Assembly: GCA_019090455.1 (NCBI GenBank)
Contig: JAHRWA010000001.1
Coordinates: forward strand, 45,280 to 109,279
DNA length: 64,000 nt
From: Pseudomonadales bacterium
Lineage (GTDB): Bacteria > Pseudomonadota > Gammaproteobacteria > Pseudomonadales > DC-out160
Direction: 5' to 3'
Shown here: piece by piece, positions 27,567 through 36,360 of the stretch
Position numbering within the stretch: position 1 is the first letter of the stretch
How the letters are laid out: every line of letters begins with the position of its first letter
The notes under the pieces: model-generated
Database searches by the model: none
What the model was told of the DNA's origin: nothing
The model's input: the letters and a program-made list of their open reading frames with translations, nothing else
Program-made: the position numbers and the translations under genes

Positions 27567-28028
27567 TTATATGACGTACTGGCTTAGCGCACTATCCTGC
27601 TTCATAACAGCTAGTGTGGAGTTGAGTACATCCAGTGTGCCCACTTCTTGATGGGAAAAAATGCTGGAAAACTGATCTTGTACTGTTGCTGCAAAAGTAT
27701 TGTAGTCCTGAGTGTCTACACCTAATAGTTGAGCGTAGGCTTCCAAGGCTTCACCAGATCCAGACGCCATATTTTCAGCGATTTGATCCATATTCTCGTT
27801 TAAGAATTCAGCGGCAAGTTCAACTGATTGATCCACATTACATCCTAGTGATCCAAAGGTCATACCAAATGTAATGTTGCCCGAAGTTCCGTTAGTTGTT
27901 GCTGCTAGAACATGAGGCCCTAGTCCGGACTGACCTTCAAAAACGGTAGCTCCTAAGCCGCAACCAGGGTTAGCCATTGCAATGCCGGGAGAAAGAATGA
28001 GTGCCGCAGCGATGAGTGTTTTTTTCAT
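27567..28028 (-). CDS. DUF3015 family exported protein
   Basis: A 153-residue protein. ATG 28028 is chosen because AGGA precedes it and it gives a proper signal peptide (MKKTLIAAALILSPGIAMA, cleaved before NPGCGLG). The mature part has the DUF3015 hallmark NPGCGLGATVFEG and a later GSLGCNVD cysteine, and it is mostly helical. The function is unknown; it is probably periplasmic. It has its own terminator and is therefore likely monocistronic. Confidence 0.85.
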   Translation of the reverse strand: MKKTLIAAALILSPGIAMANPGCGLGATVFEGQSGLGPHVLAATTNGTSGNITFGMTFGSLGCNVDQSVELAAEFLNENMDQIAENMASGSGEALEAYAQLLGVDTQDYNTFAATVQDQFSSIFSHQEVGTLDVLNSTLAVMKQDSALSQYVI

Positions 28029-28249
28029 ACTTTTATTCCTTTTGCTTTTTGAGTGTGCTTCAGAAGGTAGCACAAAATGTCAGAAAAATCCTAGTGCTAT
28101 GAATTCAATTTAGGATTCTCCTTGGCCGAAAAATATTTCTGAATGGGGTCGTTGTTGAATAAACGAAGAGTGCGCTGCCACGTAAGGAAAGCGGGATTTA
28201 ATCTTTCGGTTTTTGAGTTCAATAATAGGAATAGAAAAGTACCGTATTG

Positions 28250-29134
28250 CTAATTGTTTTTGTTGTAGGGTGAGCTGGTTTCTTTGTACACCAATAACGT
28301 GATTTGTTCTGAAATGAGACCGATTAAAAAAATAATAATTGAAGTGGTGAACAATACCGTGCTCATGTTGGTGAATCGGTGGAAGGCGAAGTAGGTATAA
28401 CAGTAATAGCTCAAGCCTAGTACGGCGTGCATCAAGGATAGTGGGAAAAACAGTTTTAAGGGTGAGTATAAGGTTCCTACTTTAAAGATAATTAGAAGAA
28501 ACCGAACACCATCTTTGGATAAACTGATATGACTGTTTCCCTCCCTTTTTAGTGCGACTATGGGAAGATAATTGACGGAATATCCTGCCCTAAAAAAAGC
28601 CATGGTGATCGTCGTAGGATAAGAAAAACCATTGGGTAGTAGGTATAGAAATTCGCGGAACTTCTTGGCATTCACAATCCTAAATCCGGAAGTCAGGTCG
28701 AGAACCGTTTGCTCGGTCATCCAGCTGGCTAAGGTATTGTAAATACCGTTCGCTATGGCGCGGGCAAAATTGGCTTGGGATTTCTTAGAGCGTGCGCCGA
28801 CTACCATGGCGTAGCCCTTATCGTACTCCTGCATGAGTCGGGGGATATCGGTGGGCTGGTGCTGGCCATCACCATCCATGCAGATAATCACTTTTCGAGT
28901 GGCTGCTCTGGCACCCGTTTTGATTGCCGCTCCATTTCCTTTACTGTAGGGGTGAGTAATAACCTTCACGCCGTGTTTCTTGCAGACCTCCTCTGTGTCG
29001 TCTTCTGATCCGTCATTGATGACTATGATTTCGCTATCTTTACATTGAGATGCCAGCTTCGGAAGAAACGAAGACAAGTTATTAGCTTCATTCTTGGCGG
29101 GTATAATTATACTGATATCAGAATAGCTAATCAT
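28250..29134 (-). CDS. family 2 glycosyltransferase, polyprenyl-phosphate type
   Basis: A 294-residue enzyme. ATG 29134 is chosen so that the GT2 fold starts properly (SDISIIIPAKNEANNL). It has VINDGSEDDTEEV (nucleotide site), CMDGDGQHQPTD (DxD-type metal site, about residues 90-102), VVGARSKKSQ and two C-terminal membrane helices, as in dolichol/undecaprenyl-phosphate sugar transferases. Such enzymes make the lipid-linked sugar that GT-C transferases consume, so with the two GT-C-like genes nearby it forms a plausible donor-transferase set. The true donor sugar is unknown. Confidence 0.88.
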   Translation of the reverse strand: MISYSDISIIIPAKNEANNLSSFLPKLASQCKDSEIIVINDGSEDDTEEVCKKHGVKVITHPYSKGNGAAIKTGARAATRKVIICMDGDGQHQPTDIPRLMQEYDKGYAMVVGARSKKSQANFARAIANGIYNTLASWMTEQTVLDLTSGFRIVNAKKFREFLYLLPNGFSYPTTITMAFFRAGYSVNYLPIVALKREGNSHISLSKDGVRFLLIIFKVGTLYSPLKLFFPLSLMHAVLGLSYYCYTYFAFHRFTNMSTVLFTTSIIIFLIGLISEQITLLVYKETSSPYNKNN

Positions 29135-29290
29135 TATTGCAAGGTTACCTATGGGAAAGTTACTGTTAAAAATAGGTAAGGTCGGCGCTATACGCAAGTC
29201 GGTCTGGGGTATTGCTCAGGTATGCTGGGTTGGTCTGGCATAATGATGCTGTGAGTTGTGGGCTGGTAGTGAAAGTAGCCCTAATGTAAT

Positions 29291-30142
29291 TTAAAAAAAA
29301 CGCATCGATAAATCCGTCGCTTTACAATCTTTGGTCAACGCACCGATTGAAATAAAGTCCACTCCCGTTTGTGCGATAGGCAAAAGGGTTTTTTCATTGA
29401 TTCCGCCAGAGGCTTCTAACTTTACTGCACCTTTGGTTTGGTTTTTTGTCTGCAATACTGCCTCTCGCATATCTTCTAGGCTGAAGTTATCTAGCATGAT
29501 AATGTCTGCTCCGGCATCTAGCGCCTGCTGTAATTCATTCTTACTCTCTACCTCAATTTCAACCGGTTTACTGGGATGGTTCTGTCGCGCAGTGGTAATC
29601 GTATTTTGAATGCCACCGCAGGCTGCAATATGATTTTCTTTTATTAAATAGGCATCATAGAGTCCGATGCGATGATTAAAGCAGCCCCCAAAAGTGACCG
29701 CGTATTTTTGCGCTAAACGAAGTCCCGGAATAGTCTTTCGAGTATCGAGTAGTTTGACGCTAGTGGATTTCACAATTTCAGAATAATGATGACAAGCAGT
29801 GGCAGTGCCTGAGAGTGTTTGCAGGTAATTTAGCGCACTGCGTTCAGCGGTTAAAAGTGATCGGGCCGAGCCGGTCATTTCTACTAATAACTGATTGGGT
29901 GTAACGCGATCGCCATCTTTGACATGCCAAGTGAGCTGGACACTCTCATCCACTTGTTTAAAAACCGCGTTAACCCAGGCAATGCCACAAATAACCGCAT
30001 TATCGCGAGTAATAACGCGTGCCTGGGCCTGCTCCTGGGAAGGGATCAGCTGAGCGGTGATATCACCCTCTCCAATATCTTCTCTTAGGGCGAATGCCAC
30101 ACTTTCAGTGATTTGTTGTTGGATGTCTTCTAGTCTAATCAT
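29291..30142 (-). CDS. nadC: nicotinate-nucleotide pyrophosphorylase (quinolinate phosphoribosyltransferase)
   Basis: Converts quinolinate and PRPP to nicotinate mononucleotide in NAD synthesis. It has 283 residues from ATG 30142; an upstream extension full of His/Arg is rejected. Signature segments are [39 protein letters not shown] and [11 protein letters not shown]. nadC beside ampD and downstream of pilA is the pseudomonad arrangement. Confidence 0.96.
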   Translation of the reverse strand: MIRLEDIQQQITESVAFALREDIGEGDITAQLIPSQEQAQARVITRDNAVICGIAWVNAVFKQVDESVQLTWHVKDGDRVTPNQLLVEMTGSARSLLTAERSALNYLQTLSGTATACHHYSEIVKSTSVKLLDTRKTIPGLRLAQKYAVTFGGCFNHRIGLYDAYLIKENHIAACGGIQNTITTARQNHPSKPVEIEVESKNELQQALDAGADIIMLDNFSLEDMREAVLQTKNQTKGAVKLEASGGINEKTLLPIAQTGVDFISIGALTKDCKATDLSMRFF

Positions 30143-30377
30143 AATATTAACTACTTTTCTGAGTGTGACTGCCCTTCGTCGATGGTGACGGTGGGTTTTC
30201 TGGTTTGGAGGCGTGGGTTGATTATCTCTAATCTGGTGGCTAAATCCCACCGAATAGCGAAACTAGATTCTGATAATCGAAGGTTTGTGCGAATTGCGAT
30301 CGATTTTTAGATTGTCAAAAACGGTTTATATTTTTAGAACAAGAAAGTCGGTTTAATTTTTTAAGGTACATTTATCA

Positions 30378-31031
30378 ATGCAGATTCGAGAGCACCGGTT
30401 AGAAGATTGTGAGCAGCTGAGATCCCCAAATTATAACGATCGACCCAGTGATATGGATATTTGCCTGCTCGTCATTCATGGAATCAGTTTGCCGCCCGGG
30501 CAATATGGTGGACCTTACATTAATCAGCTGTTTTGCAATTCACTGTCTGCTGATGATCATCCCTATTTTGAGGAAATTTGTCATTTAAAGGTATCCAGTC
30601 ATCTATTGATTCGTCGTGATGGTGGGTTGATACAATATGTTCCTTTTAATAAGAGAGCATGGCACGCGGGACAGTCCTCCTATGGTGCTCGTGATAATTG
30701 TAATGATTTTTCAATTGGGATTGAGTTAGAGGGAGAAGATGACTCGACCTATGAGTTAATCCAATATCAACAGCTGGCTAAAGTGAGCGCCTTATTGATA
30801 GCGGCTTATCCTGGAATTCGTCACTGCAAAAGCGAGGATGAAATCTCTGTGGCGAATAAAGCCAGTGAACATCGTCATGATCATATGAATAGTCGAATTC
30901 AAGGTGCTCATATTGTAGGGCATTATGATATCGCTCCCGGTCGTAAAACAGATCCGGGATCTCATTTTGATTGGAGCTACTATCGAGAGCTGTTACTAAA
31001 TCTTGATTTCGATAAAGGTAATGGTGATTAA
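30378..31031 (+). CDS. ampD: 1,6-anhydro-N-acetylmuramyl-L-alanine amidase AmpD
   Basis: A cytoplasmic zinc amidase of peptidoglycan recycling that removes the peptide from anhydroMurNAc; its loss induces AmpC in many species. It has 217 residues against about 185 in E. coli. Zinc ligand regions are VIHGISLPPGQYGGPYI and IVGHYDIAPGRKTDPG, with the catalytic region FSIGIELEG. The extra length is mostly an insertion of about 25-30 residues (including CKSEDEISVANKASEHRHDH) just before IVGHYD. It is followed by ampE and matched by ampG at 46964. Confidence 0.96.
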   Translation: MQIREHRLEDCEQLRSPNYNDRPSDMDICLLVIHGISLPPGQYGGPYINQLFCNSLSADDHPYFEEICHLKVSSHLLIRRDGGLIQYVPFNKRAWHAGQSSYGARDNCNDFSIGIELEGEDDSTYELIQYQQLAKVSALLIAAYPGIRHCKSEDEISVANKASEHRHDHMNSRIQGAHIVGHYDIAPGRKTDPGSHFDWSYYRELLLNLDFDKGNGD

Positions 31032-31104
31032 ATTTCAAATAGTAGTGAATTGGATATAGACTAAAACTATGATTTAAATTGCTTTTGAGGTCATCGCTAT
31101 TTCC

Positions 31105-32001
31105 ATGAAGCTTATCGTCCTGATGATGGCCATTGTTGCCAAAAAATTCAACATCGTCCCCGTCTGGTTAAGTGATGACAGCCGGTGGAACCCTTATTTT
31201 GAAAGAATCCAGCAATTTGGTTTTTGGGATATGGCCAGTTCGCCAATGCGAACGTGTCTGATTTATGCTCCTGTGGTAGCTCTGGTCGGATTGCTCAATG
31301 GTTTCCTAGGTGATGTATTGCTCGGATTGTTTGGAATTATTATTGCCGTTGTCGTGTTGCTGTTTTCATTTGGAACGAGAGATCTCAATGATGAGTTGGG
31401 AGAATACTTACTTTTTTGGAGAGCTAACAATAAAGATCATTACCGTGCAGTCGCAAAAAAATATTTCTCCTTGGGATCCTGGGCTGTGGATGATGAAGAA
31501 ATGCATCGGGCTGTTTTCGGAGAAGTACTGCAACGAAGCTGTTTTTACCTATTTACGCCAATCTTCTGGTTTTTGGTGTTGGGTCCTATGGGGGCGATGA
31601 TTTGTGGCATGTGTGCACTGATAGTGAGACAGGGTGAAAATGAACAAGTGGATGTCAGTGTTTTTTCCTCTGAGTTGGTGCAGTCATCACAAGAGTTACA
31701 AGAGATCCTTGCTTGGTTACCAGCGCGAATAATGGCGCTCAGTTTTTCTATTATTGGCCGTTTTTCAACGGTAATTACCTCGGCTTTGCAATCCTTTGTC
31801 GCGACGGAACGTGCTACCTACGATGTGCTGAATGACTGCGCTTCCGATGCGTTATCGCTATTACCGCTAGTGGAAGATAAAGAGGTTATGCGGGAACAAG
31901 CCGAGATGCAAATGATAGGGCTGCAATCTTTGTTGAGTCGAACGCTGGGGCTATGGCTTTTGGGAGTGGCGGTATTCAGCATCTTTGGATTCGGCAGTTA
32001 G
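31105..32001 (+). CDS. ampE: AmpE-like inner-membrane protein
   Basis: A 298-residue protein with several membrane segments and the AmpE/CobD-CbiB-like core FGTRDLNDELGEYLLFWRA and HRAVFGEVLQRSCFYLFTPIFW. It lies 73 bases downstream of ampD, as in other Gammaproteobacteria. AmpE is reported as a sensory or regulatory membrane partner in beta-lactamase induction, but its biochemical role is unclear. The stop codon lies in the first unit of a 16-bp tandem repeat. Confidence 0.92.
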   Translation: MKLIVLMMAIVAKKFNIVPVWLSDDSRWNPYFERIQQFGFWDMASSPMRTCLIYAPVVALVGLLNGFLGDVLLGLFGIIIAVVVLLFSFGTRDLNDELGEYLLFWRANNKDHYRAVAKKYFSLGSWAVDDEEMHRAVFGEVLQRSCFYLFTPIFWFLVLGPMGAMICGMCALIVRQGENEQVDVSVFSSELVQSSQELQEILAWLPARIMALSFSIIGRFSTVITSALQSFVATERATYDVLNDCASDALSLLPLVEDKEVMREQAEMQMIGLQSLLSRTLGLWLLGVAVFSIFGFGS

Positions 32002-32060
32002 ATGAAACAAGAGTTAGATGAAACAAGAGTTGGGTGAATCAAGAGTTAGATGAATTAATT
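31997..32060. repeat. four-unit 16-bp tandem repeat across the ampE stop codon
   Basis: gttagatgaaacaaga at 31997-32012 and 32013-32028 (identical), gttgggtgaatcaaga at 32029-32044 and a diverged unit at 32045-32060. The ampE stop codon TAG is inside the first unit. A spurious GTG for aceE is in the third. Confidence 0.9.
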
Positions 32061-32087
32061 GGCAGTGAGAGGAAAGGAAGAGTCTTC

Positions 32088-34775
32088 ATGGTAAGAGAAC
32101 GTTTTTATGACGACATCGATTCTGAAGAAACGGATGAGTGGCTTGCTGCCTTCGAGTCTCTGTTGGAAAGAGAAGGCCCTGAGAGAACCCAATATCTATT
32201 GGAACGTCTAAATGAAAAAGCCAGACGTTCTGGGGTAAATCTTTCTGATTTAACCACGCCTTATTTAAATACCATCGAGCCTAGCGCTGAACCGAAAATG
32301 CCGGGCGATCCCTACATTGAACGTAGGGTGCGATCTTTGATTCGTTGGAATGCTTTGGCTATGGTCATGCGTGCTAACAATAATGACGATGAACTGGGCG
32401 GGCATATCTCCTCTTTTGCCTCTGCGGCGACTCTCTATGATGTGGGGTTCAATCATTTTTTTCGTGGACGTAATGATGAGCAAGAAGGCGATCTCATTTA
32501 TTTTCAGGGTCATTGCGCGCCGGGCATTTATGCTCGTGCGTATCTTGATGGCCGGTTGAGTGATAAAGATTTAGAAAACTTTCGTCGAGAAGTGGGCGGG
32601 GAAGGGCTGCCCTCTTACCCACATCCTTGGCTGAAACCGGATTTTTGGCAGTTTCCTACGGTGTCCATGGGGTTGGGGCCCATTCAAGCAATTCATCAGG
32701 CACACTTCTTAAAACATCTACAAAATCGAGAGCTAGTGCCTGAAAATGATCGTAAGGTCTGGGCATTTCTGGGTGATGGAGAAACGGAAGAGCCGGAGTC
32801 CTTAGGCTCCATCGCTATGGCTGGACGAGAGAATTTGGATAATCTTATCTTCGTGGTGAATTGTAATCTTCAAGGGTTGGATGGCCCGGTGAGAGGTAAC
32901 GGGAAAATTATCCAAGAGCTAGAAGGCGTTTTTCGCGGAGCCGGATGGAATGTTATCAAGGTTATCTGGGGGCGACATTGGGATCCACTGATCCAAAAAG
33001 ACAGCACCGGCGCTTTACGCAAGCGAATGGAGGAGGTGGTCGATGGTGAGTATCAAGCTTACAAAAACCACGGCGGTGCTTACACCAGGGAGCATTTTTT
33101 CAATAAGTATCCTGAGCTGAAAGAAATGGTCGCCTCACTCACCGACGAGGATATTTATAATCTCAATCGTGGTGGTCATGATCCCTTTAAAGTGTATGCC
33201 GCTTATCATAGTGCCATGGCTCACACTGGCCAACCTACGGTGATCTTGGCGAAGACAGTTAAAGGTTATGGTACGGGGTCGGGAGAAGCGAGGAATATTA
33301 CCCACTCCCTGAAGAAGCTGGATGTGGATAGCCTAAAGTCTTTTAGAGATCGATTTAATATCGCAATCTCCGATGATGAATTAGTGAAAGTTCCCTTTTT
33401 TCGACCACCGGAAGACAGTGTTGAAATCCGCTACCTCAATGAGCGTAGAGAGGATTTGGGGGGTGGGTATGTACCGAGTCGGCGACAAAAATCAGAATCA
33501 ATACCCGCTCCCGAGCTGAGTGTTTTTGACAATCAGCTGCAAGGTTCCGGTGATCGAAAAATTTCGACGACGATGGCGTTTGTGCGGATGCTGTCATCTT
33601 TGATCAAGCAAAAGGGTATTGGTGAACGGGTCGTCCCCATTGTGCCTGATGAGGCACGTACGTTTGGTATGGAAGGCATGTTTCGTCAATTGGGCATTTA
33701 CTCCCGTGTTGGTCAATTATATGAGCCCGAAGATATGGGGCAAATGATGTATTACCGGGAGGATAAAAAAGGCCGTATTTTGGAAGTCGGGATCAATGAA
33801 GCCGGTGCAATGTCCGCGTGGATTGCGGCGGGTACTTCCTACAGTGTCAGCGGTTTTCCCATGATCCCCTTTTATATTTGTTATTCGATGTTTGGGTTTC
33901 AGCGAGTTGGGGATTTAGCGTGGGCAGCGGGGGATATTCAATCCCGTGGCTTTTTAATCGGTGCGACGTCCGGTAGAACGACACTTAATGGTGAGGGCTT
34001 GCAGCATCAAGATGGGCACAGCCACATTCTAGCGGCAACGATCCCGAACTGCGTTACTTATGATCCCACTTACGGCTATGAGTTGGCGGTGATCATTCAA
34101 GATGGGTTGCGCCGAATGTATGAAGAGCAAGAGTCAGTGTTCTATTACATCACAACGATGAACGAGAATTACCAACAGCCGGCGATGCCTGAAGGAGTCG
34201 AAGAGGGCATTATAAAAGGCATGTATTTGCTGAAGTCGGCCGATGTCGATGCTAGTGATGGCGCTAAGAGTAAAGCCAAGCTGCGTGTACAGTTGATGGG
34301 TTGCGGCTCTATTCTGCGAGAAGTGGAAGTGGCCGCAGAAATGTTAGCGGATCTCTATCAAGTACAGGCTGATGTATGGAGTGTCACCAGTTTTAATGAA
34401 TTAAGAAAAGAAGGGTTGCAGGCGCAACGTTGGAATATGTTGCATCCCGATGAGGAAAAGCGAGAGCCTTATGTGACTCAATGCTTTAGTTCACGAAAAA
34501 GCCCTGTGATCGCCGTGACGGATTATATTAAAACTTTTGCGGATCAGTTGCGTCCTTTTGTGCGCAATCATTTTACGGCATTGGGTACCGATGGCTTTGG
34601 GCGAAGTGATACAAGAGAAAACCTGCGACATCATTTTGAAATTGACCGTTATTATATTGTCGTCGCGGCGTTAAATGCATTGGCGGATAAAGGCGAAATT
34701 GAACGCAGTCAAGTCGCTGAAGCGATTAAACGATTTGATATCGATCCGGATAAGATCGATCCTTCCTTGGCTTAG
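32088..34775 (+). CDS. aceE: pyruvate dehydrogenase E1 component (homodimeric type)
   Basis: Thiamine-diphosphate enzyme that decarboxylates pyruvate and acetylates the lipoyl domain of AceF. It has 895 residues from ATG 32088, preceded by GGAAAGGAAG. An in-frame GTG at 32034 lies in a tandem repeat and has no ribosome site. Residues 1-20 (MVRERFYDDIDSEETDEWLA) align with the E. coli start. The ThDP motif is GDGETEEPESLGSIA followed by NLIFVVNCN; other AceE segments are FFRGRNDEQEGDLIYFQGH and GRTTLNGEGLQHQDGHSH. aceF follows; no lpd gene is nearby. Confidence 0.98.
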   Translation: MVRERFYDDIDSEETDEWLAAFESLLEREGPERTQYLLERLNEKARRSGVNLSDLTTPYLNTIEPSAEPKMPGDPYIERRVRSLIRWNALAMVMRANNNDDELGGHISSFASAATLYDVGFNHFFRGRNDEQEGDLIYFQGHCAPGIYARAYLDGRLSDKDLENFRREVGGEGLPSYPHPWLKPDFWQFPTVSMGLGPIQAIHQAHFLKHLQNRELVPENDRKVWAFLGDGETEEPESLGSIAMAGRENLDNLIFVVNCNLQGLDGPVRGNGKIIQELEGVFRGAGWNVIKVIWGRHWDPLIQKDSTGALRKRMEEVVDGEYQAYKNHGGAYTREHFFNKYPELKEMVASLTDEDIYNLNRGGHDPFKVYAAYHSAMAHTGQPTVILAKTVKGYGTGSGEARNITHSLKKLDVDSLKSFRDRFNIAISDDELVKVPFFRPPEDSVEIRYLNERREDLGGGYVPSRRQKSESIPAPELSVFDNQLQGSGDRKISTTMAFVRMLSSLIKQKGIGERVVPIVPDEARTFGMEGMFRQLGIYSRVGQLYEPEDMGQMMYYREDKKGRILEVGINEAGAMSAWIAAGTSYSVSGFPMIPFYICYSMFGFQRVGDLAWAAGDIQSRGFLIGATSGRTTLNGEGLQHQDGHSHILAATIPNCVTYDPTYGYELAVIIQDGLRRMYEEQESVFYYITTMNENYQQPAMPEGVEEGIIKGMYLLKSADVDASDGAKSKAKLRVQLMGCGSILREVEVAAEMLADLYQVQADVWSVTSFNELRKEGLQAQRWNMLHPDEEKREPYVTQCFSSRKSPVIAVTDYIKTFADQLRPFVRNHFTALGTDGFGRSDTRENLRHHFEIDRYYIVVAALNALADKGEIERSQVAEAIKRFDIDPDKIDPSLA

Positions 34776-34853
34776 GAATAGAAGGCTAAAGTTTTGAAGG
34801 TTTAAGAATAGAAAGCGTAAAGGTCGCAGTCATACCGTTGCAGTCATAAAAAG
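34771..34853. repeat. degenerate tandem repeats across the aceE stop codon
   Basis: A roughly 30-bp unit (cttaggaatagaaggctaaa at 34771, tttaagaatagaaagcgtaa at 34801) is followed by two 14-bp units starting gcagtcata at 34826 and 34840. The aceE stop codon (34773-34775) is inside the first unit. Confidence 0.6.
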
Positions 34854-34891
34854 GCAGTTACCAAATAAAGAGTGAAGGGAGCGTCAATAGC

Positions 34892-36265
34892 GTGTCATTA
34901 CAAGAAGTGAAAATACCGGATATCGGCGATGCGGATAGCATTGAAGTCATTGAGCTTTGTGTTGCGCCGGGTGACCAGGTGATGCTCGAGGATTCGCTAA
35001 TTGTATTGGAATCTGAAAAAGCCACAATAGAAGTGCCATCGCCAATTGAAGGTAAAGTTAAAGAATTTAAACTCGTTGTTGGCGACAAAGTGACTGAAGG
35101 TGATTTGATTCTGATGATGGAGTCTCAGAGTCAGTCTGAAGGTGTGACATCTTCTAGTCCTGAACCTTCAAATACTAATTCTTCAAAAACGACTCCTTCA
35201 AGTCAGCAGCCAGTAGCAGAGGCTGCTGAAGATGTGGTTTCCAAACCTTCTGTTTCTAAAGCCTCTGCTTCTAAAACAACTGTTTCTAAAACAACTGTTT
35301 CTAAAACAATGGCTTCCAAAGTTAGCAGCGTTACTCGACCGGATAAGGCGAAAGTGCATGCTGGGCCGGCGGTGAGAAGGCTGGCCAGTGAGTTAGGCGT
35401 AGATTTAGCGAATGTACCAGGCACTGGACCGAAACAGCGAATTCTTAAGGACGATGTCCATAGTTATGTAAAAACACAATTCTCTACCAACGGCTCAAAT
35501 CAAACTGCATCTGCTTCGGGTGGTGGACTACCGGCTTTACCAGAGATGGATTTTTCAAAATACGGTGATATTGAAACCATTGCGTTGTCAAAAATTCAAA
35601 AAGTCAGTGCCAGAAATTTACATCGCAGCTGGGTTCATGTTCCGCATGTCACGCAATTTGATGAGGCGGATATCACCGAAATGGAAGCCTTTAGAAAAAG
35701 CCAAAGTGAGCAAATGAAAAACGAAGGTGTTAAATTGACACCTTTGGCTTTTATGGTGAAAGCTGTAGCGTATTGTCTTGGACAGTTTCCGCGATTCAAC
35801 AGTTCTTTGCATCGTGATGGTGAAACCTTAATTCTCAAACAATATTGTCATGTGGGCATTGCGGTGGATACTTCCAATGGGCTGGTGGTACCTGTCATTA
35901 AAAATGCCGATAGGCTTTCGTTAGTCGATATTGCAAAAGAGCTGCGCAGTCTGAGTGAAAAAGCCAGAGATAAGAAGTTAATGCCGAAAGACATGCAAGG
36001 AGCCTGTTTTACGATTTCTTCTTTAGGAGGGATTGGGGGTACTGCTTTTACACCCGTGGTCAATTGGCCTGAGGTTGCAATACTAGGCGTATCTCGAGCG
36101 AATATGAAACCGGTCTATGATGGTGATACTGATAAATTTGTCCCCCGTCTCATGCTGCCCTTGTCGCTGTCTTACGATCATCGTGTGATTGATGGAGCAG
36201 AAGCGGCTCGGTTTACGACTTATTTAGCGCAGGTCCTAGGAGATATTCGAAAACTTCTTTTGTAG
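34892..36265 (+). CDS. aceF: dihydrolipoamide acetyltransferase (E2 of pyruvate dehydrogenase)
   Basis: Core enzyme of the pyruvate dehydrogenase complex. It has 457 residues, shorter than E. coli AceF because there is only one lipoyl domain (residues 1-75, lipoylated Lys in ESEKATIEVPS). A Ser/Lys/Thr linker follows with a pentapeptide repeat, then the E1/E3-binding domain (about 152-190, HAGPAVRRLASELGVDL) and the catalytic domain ending with LSYDHRVIDGAEAARF. The GTG start is preceded by GAAGGGAG. It lies 116 bases after aceE, probably in one operon. Confidence 0.97.
   Translation: MSLQEVKIPDIGDADSIEVIELCVAPGDQVMLEDSLIVLESEKATIEVPSPIEGKVKEFKLVVGDKVTEGDLILMMESQSQSEGVTSSSPEPSNTNSSKTTPSSQQPVAEAAEDVVSKPSVSKASASKTTVSKTTVSKTMASKVSSVTRPDKAKVHAGPAVRRLASELGVDLANVPGTGPKQRILKDDVHSYVKTQFSTNGSNQTASASGGGLPALPEMDFSKYGDIETIALSKIQKVSARNLHRSWVHVPHVTQFDEADITEMEAFRKSQSEQMKNEGVKLTPLAFMVKAVAYCLGQFPRFNSSLHRDGETLILKQYCHVGIAVDTSNGLVVPVIKNADRLSLVDIAKELRSLSEKARDKKLMPKDMQGACFTISSLGGIGGTAFTPVVNWPEVAILGVSRANMKPVYDGDTDKFVPRLMLPLSLSYDHRVIDGAEAARFTTYLAQVLGDIRKLLL
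35237..35326 (+). repeat. six-unit 15-bp in-frame repeat in the aceF linker
   Basis: Six 15-base units encode (V/A)SK plus two residues: VSKPS, VSKAS, ASKTT, VSKTT, VSKTM, ASKVS. Units 3-5 are nearly identical at DNA level, suggesting recent duplication. It forms the flexible arm between the lipoyl and binding domains. Confidence 0.9.
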
Positions 36266-36310
36266 GGTCATGTGGATGCAGGGTCCTGTCGATATAAGAT
36301 CGATGTAGAT
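36262..36310. repeat. 16-bp tandem repeat across the aceF stop codon
   Basis: gtagggtcatgtggat (36262-36277) and gcagggtcctgtcgat (36278-36293) are followed by a diverged 17-base unit. The aceF TAG is inside the first unit. Confidence 0.65.
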
Positions 36311-36360
36311 ATTGAAGGGCTGGGGACAAGAAAATTATTCAGGTACTTCTTTAACAATGC

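Noticed and set aside
29225..29290. Hairpin GGGCT...AGCCC after nadC as a terminator
   Set aside because: The stem is only five or six pairs and there is no T tract on the nadC strand.
32034..32087. Upstream GTG start for aceE adding 18 residues
   Set aside because: It lies in a tandem repeat, lacks a ribosome site, and ATG 32088 aligns with the known AceE start and has GGAAAGGAAG before it.
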